A stretch of DNA of 7,546 nt, taken from assembly GCA_043736395.1 (NCBI GenBank), contig JAYTCQ010000170.1, positions 1 to 7,546 on the forward strand, in the 5' to 3' direction. The notes below the pieces were generated by a model. The model was given only the letters and a program-made list of their open reading frames with translations, ran no database searches and was not told the origin of the DNA. Made by a program: the position numbers and the translations under genes. Of the stretch, positions 1 through 6,199 are shown in pieces (position 1 is the stretch's first letter; the number at the start of each line of letters is the position of its first letter). The DNA is from JAFDVL01 sp043736395 (lineage in GTDB: Bacteria; Acidobacteriota; Blastocatellia; RBC074).

Positions 1-7
1 CTCGTAA

Positions 8-28
8 CCACGCCCTAAAGAGGCGTGG
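8..28. repeat. Short perfect inverted repeat downstream of the PqaA-like gene
   Basis: Arms CCACGCC (8-14) and GGCGTGG (22-28) are perfect inverted complements around a 7-nt loop. The hairpin lies about 20 nt past the stop codon of the minus-strand PqaA-like gene, so it could end or stabilise that transcript. There is no T-rich tract after it on the minus strand (the next bases read TTACGAG), so it is not a canonical intrinsic terminator. It may instead be a member of a dispersed palindromic repeat family, which one copy cannot show. Confidence 0.5.
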
Positions 29-48
29 CAATTTATAAACCGTGCTAC

Positions 49-1452
49 CTATTTCTTCGGTGCAACCGTCGGCATCGGCTCATCCTTGAATGGCTCAACA
101 TCCGGCAACACTTTCACTCCTGTCGTGAATTTCAACGGAGCCGCCGCAATGCCGCTGGGATATGTTAGTTCAACCATATACGCGGTAAACCCATGTTTCG
201 GCAGTGGAACTTTTCCGATATATTTTCCATTGCCCAGATCGGTTAATTCCGTACTTTTCCACCTCTGGCCAATTGATGTGACGCGGAAATCTCGCGCGCC
301 GGGATTCGTCGCTTGCCACAATTTTACGACGGTTGGTTTGTCCTTGACCTGCACCGTAGTCGTACCGTCAACCTCTATTTTCCAATCGTATTGTGGCAGT
401 GCGGCCTTCGTGATGATCGCGTTGTAAAATGCGAGCAGCGAAAAATACGCGTCAGATCCTGCCATCGAATGTTCGGCATTTGGCACGTAGCGCAGATGCT
501 TCACGCCAGGCAAATCGTTGTAATAAAATTTCCATGAATCCGGCAGAAAGAATTGATCTCCTGTCGCGTTCATTATTAATTTTGGCATCGTGAAGCGATG
601 GCGATATTCGTACGGCTCGACGATCTTCAGCAAAGCCTTATATTCAGGGGTTTCCGTGCGGTTCATGATTCCCATCGTTTCATAATCACCAACCGCCGGA
701 GCGAAATATCCGTACGACCGATAGTGATGTTGGAAGGACGGAATCATATTCAACATATCAATCACGATGGGTACGATGCCGATGACGCGCTTGTCTACGG
801 CGGCGGTTGTCCACGTAGTCCATCCGCGTTTGGAGCCGCCAGCAACGACAAAGCCGTCAATATTTAATTTACCTCCAGCGTCACTGCTTAGAAAATTTGT
901 GATCGTATCCATCGCACGGACGGTGGCTTTCGTCATCGGCAAACGCGCCGGCCACATGTCGTCTCCGGTTTTCATGAACTTGTCCCACGTGTACGCGATC
1001 ATCGAATCTTCAGTACGCGAGACGCCGTCGTCGCTGAAGGTGAGCGGCTGATTCGGAATCATTTTTAGTTCTGAAATTACTGATTTGGAAGCAACCGCCA
1101 TCTGCGCGATCTGTGCATCAGGGCCTTTCGGAGCGGGAGAATTGTTGCTGCCTCCGCTGATAAAAAGCAGCGATTTCGAAGAGACTACATTGTCCGGCTT
1201 GATGACGATCATCCAATGTTTCCAGACGTTGCGATTGACTTCGTTCGCCGAACGCCACGTCTGGGAAGTCATATCAAGGATATACGTCGTATAGCCTTTG
1301 CCAGGCACGGTGCTGACCAATTCGTATTTATAACTTGGGTCTGGAGCTTCAACGTATTTGTCGAGTGCAGTTTTGATTTCAGCGGTTTTCGTGGCTTGGG
1401 CGAAGAGCGTTGAGGAGAGGCAAAGTAGAATAAGTGCGTATAAATTTTTCAT
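49..1452 (-). CDS. Secreted PhoPQ-activated pathogenicity-related (PqaA-type) protein
   Basis: This 467-residue protein matches the PhoPQ-activated pathogenicity-related family, members of which have an alpha/beta-hydrolase-like fold; the substrate is unknown. Residues 1-20 form a signal peptide (Lys3, hydrophobic LYALILLCLSSTLF, then AQA), so it is exported. The family-typical DPSYKYELV stretch is near residue 38 and LLFISGG near 95. The likely catalytic triad is visible: Ser207 in the elbow GGSKRGW, Asp299 in NATGDQFF and His328 in NAEHSM. The region after about residue 355 looks like a C-terminal beta-type domain. The length suits an intact gene. The ATG at 1452 puts the signal peptide at the very N-terminus; no clear Shine-Dalgarno precedes it. 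Its 5' leader runs into a palindromic repeat (1465-1542). The family name comes from a PhoPQ-regulated Salmonella gene; nothing here shows PhoPQ control. Family call is firm, function is not. Confidence 0.9.
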   Translation of the reverse strand: MKNLYALILLCLSSTLFAQATKTAEIKTALDKYVEAPDPSYKYELVSTVPGKGYTTYILDMTSQTWRSANEVNRNVWKHWMIVIKPDNVVSSKSLLFISGGSNNSPAPKGPDAQIAQMAVASKSVISELKMIPNQPLTFSDDGVSRTEDSMIAYTWDKFMKTGDDMWPARLPMTKATVRAMDTITNFLSSDAGGKLNIDGFVVAGGSKRGWTTWTTAAVDKRVIGIVPIVIDMLNMIPSFQHHYRSYGYFAPAVGDYETMGIMNRTETPEYKALLKIVEPYEYRHRFTMPKLIMNATGDQFFLPDSWKFYYNDLPGVKHLRYVPNAEHSMAGSDAYFSLLAFYNAIITKAALPQYDWKIEVDGTTTVQVKDKPTVVKLWQATNPGARDFRVTSIGQRWKSTELTDLGNGKYIGKVPLPKHGFTAYMVELTYPSGIAAAPLKFTTGVKVLPDVEPFKDEPMPTVAPKK

Positions 1453-1464
1453 AGAATTTTAGGA

Positions 1465-1542
1465 AATAGACCACGGATAAGGCGGATCATGCGGGTTTAC
1501 GCGGGTCTGAATTTTTAGACATGCGTAATCTGAGGTCTATTC
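1465..1542. repeat. Palindromic intergenic repeat, copy 1 (GAATAGACC family)
   Basis: Terminal inverted repeats AATAGACC (1465-1472) and GGTCTATT (1534-1541) enclose an imperfectly palindromic middle containing ACCACGGATA, GCGGGTTTACGC and a GTCT/AGAC hairpin around an A/T-rich centre. The same end and middle motifs recur at 1954-2137 and, diverged, at 6094-6199. It separates the PqaA-like gene from the GxxExxY gene and contains the stop codon of the latter: the minus-strand bases AATAGACC hold TAG at 1537-1539. Confidence 0.8.
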
Positions 1543-1944
1543 AATTTTTGTGCGAAATGATTTTCTGGAATTCGTAAATAATTTTCGCTTGAATTCTGAC
1601 TTCACGCCAAAATTCAGTAAGAGACCAACTTCGATTTCGGTTGCTTTGAGATAGTTCATTAACTGCGCTTCGTGTGCTGGATGCAGGCTCTCGGCGGACT
1701 TCAACTCCAGAATTATTTTTTCCTCGACAACAATGTCCGCAAAGTATTCGCCGACCAATTGATCCTCGTAATACACTTCCAAACGTTTTTGGGTTTCTAC
1801 TTGAATGCCTCTCGTGATGAGTTCAGCCGACAGCGCGTTTTCATAAACCTTTTCCAGAAAACCAAATCCAAGAGTGTTGTAAACTTTGTAGAATGCTTTA
1901 ATTATTTGGTCAGTTGTTTCTTGATGCAGTAACTCAGTTTCCAT
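1537..1944 (-). CDS. GxxExxY family protein (PD-(D/E)XK nuclease-like)
   Basis: A 135-residue protein carrying the motif that names the GxxExxY family: Gly28, Glu31 and Tyr34 in GFLEKVYENAL. Downstream, Asp70 in FADIVV and Glu80-Leu-Lys82 in IILELKSAE give a D...ExK arrangement expected of a PD-(D/E)XK nuclease-like core, followed by HEAQLMNYLK (91-100), also typical of the family. Length is normal, and there is no signal peptide or membrane segment, so it is cytoplasmic. The biochemical role of the family is unsettled. The start ATG lies 9 nt from the end of a GAATAGACC repeat copy and has no Shine-Dalgarno. The stop codon lies inside another copy, so the gene fits almost exactly between repeats. 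This suggests the gene and repeats travel or arose together, which is inference. Whether it cuts DNA is not shown. Confidence 0.9.
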   Translation of the reverse strand: METELLHQETTDQIIKAFYKVYNTLGFGFLEKVYENALSAELITRGIQVETQKRLEVYYEDQLVGEYFADIVVEEKIILELKSAESLHPAHEAQLMNYLKATEIEVGLLLNFGVKSEFKRKLFTNSRKSFRTKIE

Positions 1945-2029
1945 AATTTATATGAATAGACCACGGATAGCGCAGATATTACGGGTTTACACCGATCTGA
2001 ATTTCAGACCCGCGTGACCCGTAAAATCT
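1943..2029. repeat. Palindromic repeat copy 2, first unit of an 87-bp tandem duplication
   Basis: The unit begins with the 11-mer ATAATTTATAT next to the GxxExxY start codon, then GAATAGACCACGGATAGCGC. Its first 72 bases match 2030-2101 with three differences by eye (1978/2065, 1991/2078 and 2002/2089), giving an 87-bp period. Its distal end is degenerate: CCCGTAAAATCTAT stands where copy 3 has the perfect ATCCGTGGTCTATTC. The same 11-mer recurs at 2030-2040, so this unit is flanked by 11-bp direct repeats. Confidence 0.8.
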
Positions 2030-2137
2030 ATAATTTATATGAATAGACCACGGATAGCGCAGATGTTACGGGTTTACGCCGATCTGAAATTCAGACCCGC
2101 GAAAACCCGCATGATCCGAAAAATCCGTGGTCTATTC
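2030..2137. repeat. Palindromic repeat copy 3, most complete unit
   Basis: After the 11-mer at 2030-2040, the outer arms GAATAGACCACGGAT (2041-2055) and ATCCGTGGTCTATTC (2123-2137) are a perfect 15-bp inverted repeat. Inner pairing includes CGGGTTT (2069-2075) with AAACCCG (2103-2109) and a central TCTGA/TCAGA hairpin. It ends 8 nt before the stop codon of the minus-strand amidohydrolase gene (2146), so it lies in that gene's 3' region and could act as a 3' hairpin. There is no transposase and no coding capacity. Confidence 0.85.
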
Positions 2138-2145
2138 TTCTGCTT

Positions 2146-3663
2146 TTAATCCGTCGCCCGAACCCAGCCCATCGCTGCGCTTTCAGTATGTCCACCGCGT
2201 TCGAGATATGCGATTTTCATTTTTTCTAACGCGTCAGCCGGAAGACCTACGCGGTCAGGAGTGACGTTGTAAAGTTTCGCAGCGTTGAGTCCGAAAATTT
2301 TGGCTTTGTCTTCTTTCGTGATTTTTGAATAGCCGAATTTTTCACACATGTCGTCGGAAATCTGAAAACGCTTGAACGCATCAATACCCCATTGTGGAGA
2401 ACCCCACCATAAACAATCCGTACCCCAAAGGACGTGATCGGAGCCGTAATTCTTGATGTTTTTTCCAATGCCGTGCGCGCACATCACGGGGTCAATCACC
2501 GAAAGAGTATTGAAGAAGCTACCGATTTCGCAGTAGACATTGTTCATTTGTGGATTCCTTTTCTTGATGTCCATCAACACGCTATGCCATTCGAAGTCTC
2601 CCGTTTTGGGATCGTACTTATTACTCTCTTTCCAATTCGGTTCATTGGAACCATGCTTAATCGCCGAGTGATAAATGACGAAATTGAAATCAGGATTTCT
2701 GAGCGCTGCTTTTTCAATGTCTTTCGGATTCGCTAAATGTCCGAGTGTTTTGGATTGATAGGAATAACCCTTGTGGCAGCTGATTAATTTCAAACCCAAC
2801 TTGCGGGATTGCTCAATAAAATACTGCGCATTGTCATCATCAACCTGAAATCCGTTACCGGTTTGCGCCGGATCAGTATGGCAATACCACTTCCATGATT
2901 TGATGTCGTAAAGCTTTAATTCGCGTTCCATTTGTTCGGCTAATTCAGCCTTATTCATGGTATTCGTGGTTTTGTCCCAATAATGATTTGGAGCGCAATT
3001 TCCCTGATTCAATGCACGCTGCGAACCAGCCATCTCGTTGATTTGTTTGCGGGCTTGCGCCATCACCCAGCTTGGTAAAACTTTTCCTGCGACGCCGGGA
3101 GTTCGAGCTGCACCTTCTAAAATTTTTCCGTCTTTATCACGATTCGTTTCTTTGCCGGGGACGCCGGAGATAACGACCATATTCGTATCACTGTCGAAGA
3201 ACATTTCTTTGACGAAGTTTTTGAAGCCGTACGATTCCGCATCGTTCTTCAAATCAAATCCCATGTTCTTGATGAATTCCATCGTACGAAATCCAGCAAG
3301 CGGGACACCGTTCGTGAAATGGGCCTGCACGTCAATGATGAAATATTCGCTCTTCGGATATTTTTCCTGCGCCGGAGCCGCTTCCCAGGTTTCGATTTCG
3401 TCTACGTCCCAAACGTTTGATCCAAACGCTTGATTCGAAGCCATCAGGCAAGTCGCCATTCCCATGGAAGTTCCCATAAAACTACGGCGATCCATGTTCA
3501 GTTTTTTGGCGCGGACTTCGGACATTTCCTGAATTAAATGTTCGACTTTTTTCTGCGGTTCAGATTGAGGGCGTGGGTTGATTTCCTCATTGGAAACTAC
3601 CTGCGTCGGCATCGGGGAAATGACATTTTTCTTAAGGTCACGTTGAAATTTACGAATCCACAT
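2146..3663 (-). CDS. Amidohydrolase-2 family protein with Tat signal
   Basis: This 505-residue protein resembles metal-dependent amidohydrolases of the ACMSD/amidohydrolase-2 type (TIM barrel); the substrate cannot be told. Residues 57-80 form a twin-arginine signal (DRRSFMG, then a hydrophobic stretch ending NQAFG), so it is probably exported folded. The catalytic domain starts near residue 108 with IIDVQAHF. Candidate metal or active-site residues are His115, His297 (ISCHKGY), His332 (IYHSAIKHG) and Asp416 (LWGTD). The first His of the usual HxH is Gln113 here. The ATG at 3663 has a good Shine-Dalgarno, AAGGAG (3670-3675 on the complement), 6 nt away. That supports the long start, although it leaves about 57 polar residues before the Arg-Arg pair. 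Starting at Met57 would give a conventional Tat leader. The gene is divergent from the metal-binding gene at 3771. Family call is good, reaction unknown. Confidence 0.85.
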   Translation of the reverse strand: MWIRKFQRDLKKNVISPMPTQVVSNEEINPRPQSEPQKKVEHLIQEMSEVRAKKLNMDRRSFMGTSMGMATCLMASNQAFGSNVWDVDEIETWEAAPAQEKYPKSEYFIIDVQAHFTNGVPLAGFRTMEFIKNMGFDLKNDAESYGFKNFVKEMFFDSDTNMVVISGVPGKETNRDKDGKILEGAARTPGVAGKVLPSWVMAQARKQINEMAGSQRALNQGNCAPNHYWDKTTNTMNKAELAEQMERELKLYDIKSWKWYCHTDPAQTGNGFQVDDDNAQYFIEQSRKLGLKLISCHKGYSYQSKTLGHLANPKDIEKAALRNPDFNFVIYHSAIKHGSNEPNWKESNKYDPKTGDFEWHSVLMDIKKRNPQMNNVYCEIGSFFNTLSVIDPVMCAHGIGKNIKNYGSDHVLWGTDCLWWGSPQWGIDAFKRFQISDDMCEKFGYSKITKEDKAKIFGLNAAKLYNVTPDRVGLPADALEKMKIAYLERGGHTESAAMGWVRATD

Positions 3664-3669
3664 AAATGG

Positions 3670-3675
3670 CTCCTT
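3670..3675 (-). promoter_or_regulatory. Shine-Dalgarno of the amidohydrolase gene
   Basis: On the minus strand the sequence reads AAGGAG, followed by 6 nt and the ATG at 3661-3663. It is the only strong ribosome binding site at a gene start in this window. It decides the long start over the internal Met that sits just before the twin-arginine motif. Confidence 0.7.
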
Positions 3676-3723
3676 GATGGTTAATGTTCAGCAATTTAGG
3701 TAATCGCTTTACGCATTTGAATT

Positions 3724-3732
3724 TGCTATTCT
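3724..3732 (+). promoter_or_regulatory. Possible extended -10 element for the metal-binding gene
   Basis: TGCTATTCT fits an extended -10 (TGn followed by TATTCT) about 39 nt before the ATG at 3771. No convincing -35 hexamer is present at the usual distance. The complement of the same bases gives TAGAAT, a possible -10 for the divergent amidohydrolase gene. It is the best promoter-like match in this 107-nt divergent gap but remains a weak call. Confidence 0.25.
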
Positions 3733-3770
3733 AAGTAAGGCGAACAGAAAGTTTACCTTGAATTAAGACT

Positions 3771-4853
3771 ATGAAAACGAATCTAAAGAAAAATAATAAA
3801 CTCTACTTAATCGGAATTATTTTGCTCTTTTTGAACGGATTTGTCATGAGCATTAACGCGCAGGAATCAACTTTATCAAAAGAAATTCAGGCGCAGACGG
3901 CGACTGTTTATGTATGTCCGATGCATGCTGACGTTTCCTCGAAGGTTCCCGGCAAATGTCCAAAATGTTCGATGGTTCTCATCGCCGCCGGAGCCGGAGA
4001 AGATCAGCAATTTTACGCCTGTCCCATGCACGCGGACGTGATGTCAACGAAAGAAGGAAAATGTCCAAAATGCCAAATGGCGCTTGTGAAAATGTCGGCT
4101 CCGGAAGCCGGCGATTTTGACCTCAAAATTGAGACTACGCCAAAAGTTATCAAAGCTGGAAAACCGCTGAATTTACGCTTTTCGGTCTTCAATCCAAAGA
4201 CCGGAAAGCAGGTGACGGAATTCAATATTTTACATGATATGCCGTTTCATTTATTCGTCGTGAGCCGCGATTTCAGTCACTTCGATCATATTCATCCAAC
4301 AAAGCAAAAAGACAGCAGCTTCACAATTGAAACGATTTTGCCGAAGCCCGGATATTATCAAATCTACTGCGATTTATTTCCTGTCGGTGGCATGCCGCAA
4401 GTCCTTCATAAAAATTTGAAGACGGCAGGTTTCACAGGCGATCTGTTTGCTTCGCAGGCGAAAATCGTTCCTGATAAAAATTTTACAAAGACCTTAGACG
4501 GGATGCAATTTGAGTTAAAACTTGATCCGGCAAATCCCTTTGCAGGACAACCTGCTATTTTAAAATATCAAATTACAGATGCAGTCACAAAAAAGCCTGT
4601 GACGAATATTCAACCGTACCTCGGCGCCTGGGGGCATACGTTAATTCTCAGCGAAGACGGAACAGATTATTTGCATTCGCATCCGACGGAAATGATTCCT
4701 GAAGGAGTTGATCGAAGCAAGCTCAGCAGCACCGGTTTCGTTGATTTTGATACCTTCTTTCCGCGTCCCGGAAATTATCGAATCTGGTCACAGTTTCAAC
4801 GGAATAATAAAATCACAACGGTCTCATTTAGTTTGAACGTGCCGCGCATGTAG
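3771..4853 (+). CDS. Exported protein with two heavy-metal-binding domains and a duplicated His-rich domain
   Basis: The 360-residue protein opens with a signal peptide (residues 1-30: Lys-rich start, hydrophobic LYLIGIILLFLNGFVM, then INA before Gln31). Two tandem heavy-metal-binding domains follow: YVCPMHADV with Cys63-Pro-Lys-Cys66-Ser-Met (47-68), and YACPMHADV with Cys98-Pro-Lys-Cys101-Gln-Met (82-103). Such CPMH...CPKCxM units occur in copper and other metal-efflux proteins. The rest (about 113-360) holds two related beta-type units: HLFVVSRD with HFDHIHP (160-176) then PKPGYY (191-196), and HTLILSED with YLHSHP (289-305) then PRPGNY (331-336). The paired His-x-His-Pro motifs suggest extra metal sites, probably copper; that is inference. 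No lipobox is seen. The ATG at 3771 places the signal peptide at the N-terminus, but no Shine-Dalgarno is evident. It is convergent with the cytochrome/monooxygenase-like genes, consistent with a shared periplasmic metal theme. Confidence 0.85.
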   Translation: MKTNLKKNNKLYLIGIILLFLNGFVMSINAQESTLSKEIQAQTATVYVCPMHADVSSKVPGKCPKCSMVLIAAGAGEDQQFYACPMHADVMSTKEGKCPKCQMALVKMSAPEAGDFDLKIETTPKVIKAGKPLNLRFSVFNPKTGKQVTEFNILHDMPFHLFVVSRDFSHFDHIHPTKQKDSSFTIETILPKPGYYQIYCDLFPVGGMPQVLHKNLKTAGFTGDLFASQAKIVPDKNFTKTLDGMQFELKLDPANPFAGQPAILKYQITDAVTKKPVTNIQPYLGAWGHTLILSEDGTDYLHSHPTEMIPEGVDRSKLSSTGFVDFDTFFPRPGNYRIWSQFQRNNKITTVSFSLNVPRM

Positions 4854-4854
4854 C

Positions 4855-4945
4855 AATGCAGAAGCCCGCACGCAGTAAGGGCGCCAGTTCTCAACTCAAA
4901 TTTACCAGAGTACTAACGCCCTTACTGCGTGCGGGCTTCTGCATT
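4855..4945. repeat. Long palindrome with perfect 29-bp arms between convergent genes
   Basis: The arms at 4855-4883 and 4917-4945 are perfect inverted complements, with core GCAGAAGCCCGCACGCAGTA. Inside them, after a 2-by-2 bulge, 4886-4892 (AGTTCTC) pairs with 4908-4914 (GAGTACT) with one mismatch, leaving a loop of about 15 nt. The left arm starts one base after the TAG of the plus-strand gene. The right arm encodes the last seven residues and the stop of the minus-strand gene. It can form a hairpin in either transcript and may act as a bidirectional 3' end, but neither side has a clear T tract. It is probably a dispersed repeat of the genome; only one locus is visible here. Confidence 0.9.
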
Positions 4946-6082
4946 TGGTTTCGCAATCACTAATTCACACAAAGTCTGCCGGACTCTCAACGGTTTTTCT
5001 TCTTCGTTTTCAAGATAAGCTACAACTTTAATTCTCGTTCCGGCAGGCAACGCGACGGGATTTTTATAGTAATAACTTGGTTGCCAATTAAAACGATAAT
5101 CAGCCGCAGCAATTAAGACTTCGGAAGTTCCATCGGGTCTTAACGTAGTCACCTCTAAAGATTTCGCCGAAGGAAATAGAAGCGGGCGAATTGCAATTAT
5201 TTCTGCCGCGGTTCTGACTACATAAGAAGCCTCAACTCGTTGCTTCCTGGCTCCTGCCGCCAGCAGCATGGGCGGCGCTTTGACTTGAACAGTCTGCGCT
5301 TTTTTAGTTGGAATTTCGGACGAGAAATAGACTCCAAAAATGCTGTGATCAGAAGTTTCCTTTTCGCTCTGACGATAACGAATTTTCAGTTTAATACTGG
5401 TCTGCGCTGGAATCAAAATACCCGTGTCGTGCGGCAAATGAATGGTAGCTTGCCCCGGATTCCATTCACCTATTTTGTTTATCCCGATAAAAAATTCTGC
5501 TGAAGATACAGCGGCGCTATTGGTCGGAATAAATTCAAACGCATCTGCCCATTTTTCTTTTTCAAGATTTGTCGGAAGTGAAATTTCCGCTACAAATTCG
5601 CCTTCACCTGCTGGAATTTTTATCAGCTGTTCGGGTTGCAGATTCAAATCCGGCTTACCAAAAGTCCATGTCGAGGAGGGAAGTAATTCACGAGGAATAT
5701 CTTTTTCTTCCCCGCGTGGCGCGCCGCCTTCGATCCAGGAAACGAGCAATTCTACGTCACGATGCGGAAGGATATAGTTGTGCTGAAAATCTCCGAAGCC
5801 TTTCACCGCTTGATATGGAGGCATCCGTTTTTCAAGCACTTCTTCCTTGATGGCCTTCGCCCACGGACGCGCTTCTTCAAACGAAGTCAGGCTGATGTCA
5901 GATTTTATTTTTCCTGGACTGTGACAGGCAAAACAATTTTTTTGGAGGATACGAACAACTTCTTTGTTAAAGGTGACGGAGGTTGTGACGGGATCGTGAG
6001 AGGTCGCAGGCAAGACGAGCAACGAACAAAAGATGAGTGAAGTTAAAATAAGTTTCGCAGCTTGATAATTTCGAAAACGCAT
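4922..6082 (-). CDS. Cytochrome c domain plus monooxygenase-like protein lacking copper ligands
   Basis: This 386-residue exported protein has a signal peptide (1-28, hydrophobic LILTSLIFCSLLVLPATS). A one-heme cytochrome c domain follows, with Cys50-Phe-Ala-Cys53-His54 (5921-5935) and probable distal Met87 in KRMPPY. Residues from about 140 align with the monooxygenase-like part of the neighbour upstream (6198-7546): shared ARPWAK, RFNWQ/DFNWQ, YYxKxPVAxPxGTRI and PDGxSEV. The copper ligands of the neighbour are replaced: His-His by Ser193-Ser194, IHY by Ile-Arg235-Tyr, and HLH by Leu301-Leu-Phe303. No Met and no His occur after residue 310. It also lacks the long Gly-rich insert. It is therefore probably an electron-transfer or structural paralog, not a copper enzyme. 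The last codons (Asn380 to stop) lie inside a palindrome arm. It may be co-transcribed with the upstream paralog, 115 nt away, across a hairpin repeat. No Shine-Dalgarno is clear. Confidence 0.85.
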   Translation of the reverse strand: MRFRNYQAAKLILTSLIFCSLLVLPATSHDPVTTSVTFNKEVVRILQKNCFACHSPGKIKSDISLTSFEEARPWAKAIKEEVLEKRMPPYQAVKGFGDFQHNYILPHRDVELLVSWIEGGAPRGEEKDIPRELLPSSTWTFGKPDLNLQPEQLIKIPAGEGEFVAEISLPTNLEKEKWADAFEFIPTNSAAVSSAEFFIGINKIGEWNPGQATIHLPHDTGILIPAQTSIKLKIRYRQSEKETSDHSIFGVYFSSEIPTKKAQTVQVKAPPMLLAAGARKQRVEASYVVRTAAEIIAIRPLLFPSAKSLEVTTLRPDGTSEVLIAAADYRFNWQPSYYYKNPVALPAGTRIKVVAYLENEEEKPLRVRQTLCELVIAKPNAEARTQ

Positions 6083-6093
6083 CTTTAAAATTC

Positions 6094-6199
6094 AAAGAAA
6101 TAGGCCGCAGATCTTACGGATCAGTTTGGTTTACGCGGATCTGTATTTTCAGATCCGCGTAAACCCGTAACGTCCACTTTATTCGTGGTCTATTTCTTT
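6094..6199. repeat. Palindromic intergenic repeat, copy 4, with strong internal hairpin
   Basis: Outer arms AAAGAAATAGGCC (6094-6106) and GGTCTATTTCTTT (6187-6199) pair with one mismatch. The inner arms GGTTTACGCGGATCTG (6128-6143) and CAGATCCGCGTAAACC (6150-6165) pair perfectly over 16 bp around a 6-nt loop. The motifs ATAGRCC, GCGGATC and ACCCGTAA relate it to the copies at 1465-2137, though it has diverged. It fills nearly all of the gap between the two cytochrome/monooxygenase-like genes and overlaps the stop codon of the upstream gene (6198-6200). Confidence 0.8.

Noticed and set aside
86..427. Plus-strand open frames opposite the PqaA-like gene (also 313-537, 598-867, 767-1051, 1085-1294)
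   Set aside because: They lie wholly antisense to a clear, intact family member and show no recognisable domain or signal.
1943..2137. CRISPR-like array
   Set aside because: Only two units, each palindromic across most of its length, with no unique spacers of regular size and no cas genes.
2247..2468. Other open frames overlapping the amidohydrolase, the metal-binding gene and the cytochrome genes (for example 3038-3433, 4013-4225, 5240-5503, 6698-7096)
   Set aside because: All lie inside confidently assigned genes in another frame and have compositions typical of shadow translation.
3664..3770. Full -35/-10 promoter pair for either divergent gene
   Set aside because: Only a -10-like element is visible; no hexamer resembling TTGACA sits at 16-18 bp on either strand.
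4855..4945. Canonical intrinsic terminator
   Set aside because: The stem is far longer than usual, one arm is coding, and no run of T follows on either strand.
4855..4945. Insertion sequence or MITE with target duplication
   Set aside because: The bases outside the arms (TAGC on the left, TTGG on the right) do not form a direct duplication, and no transposase is present.
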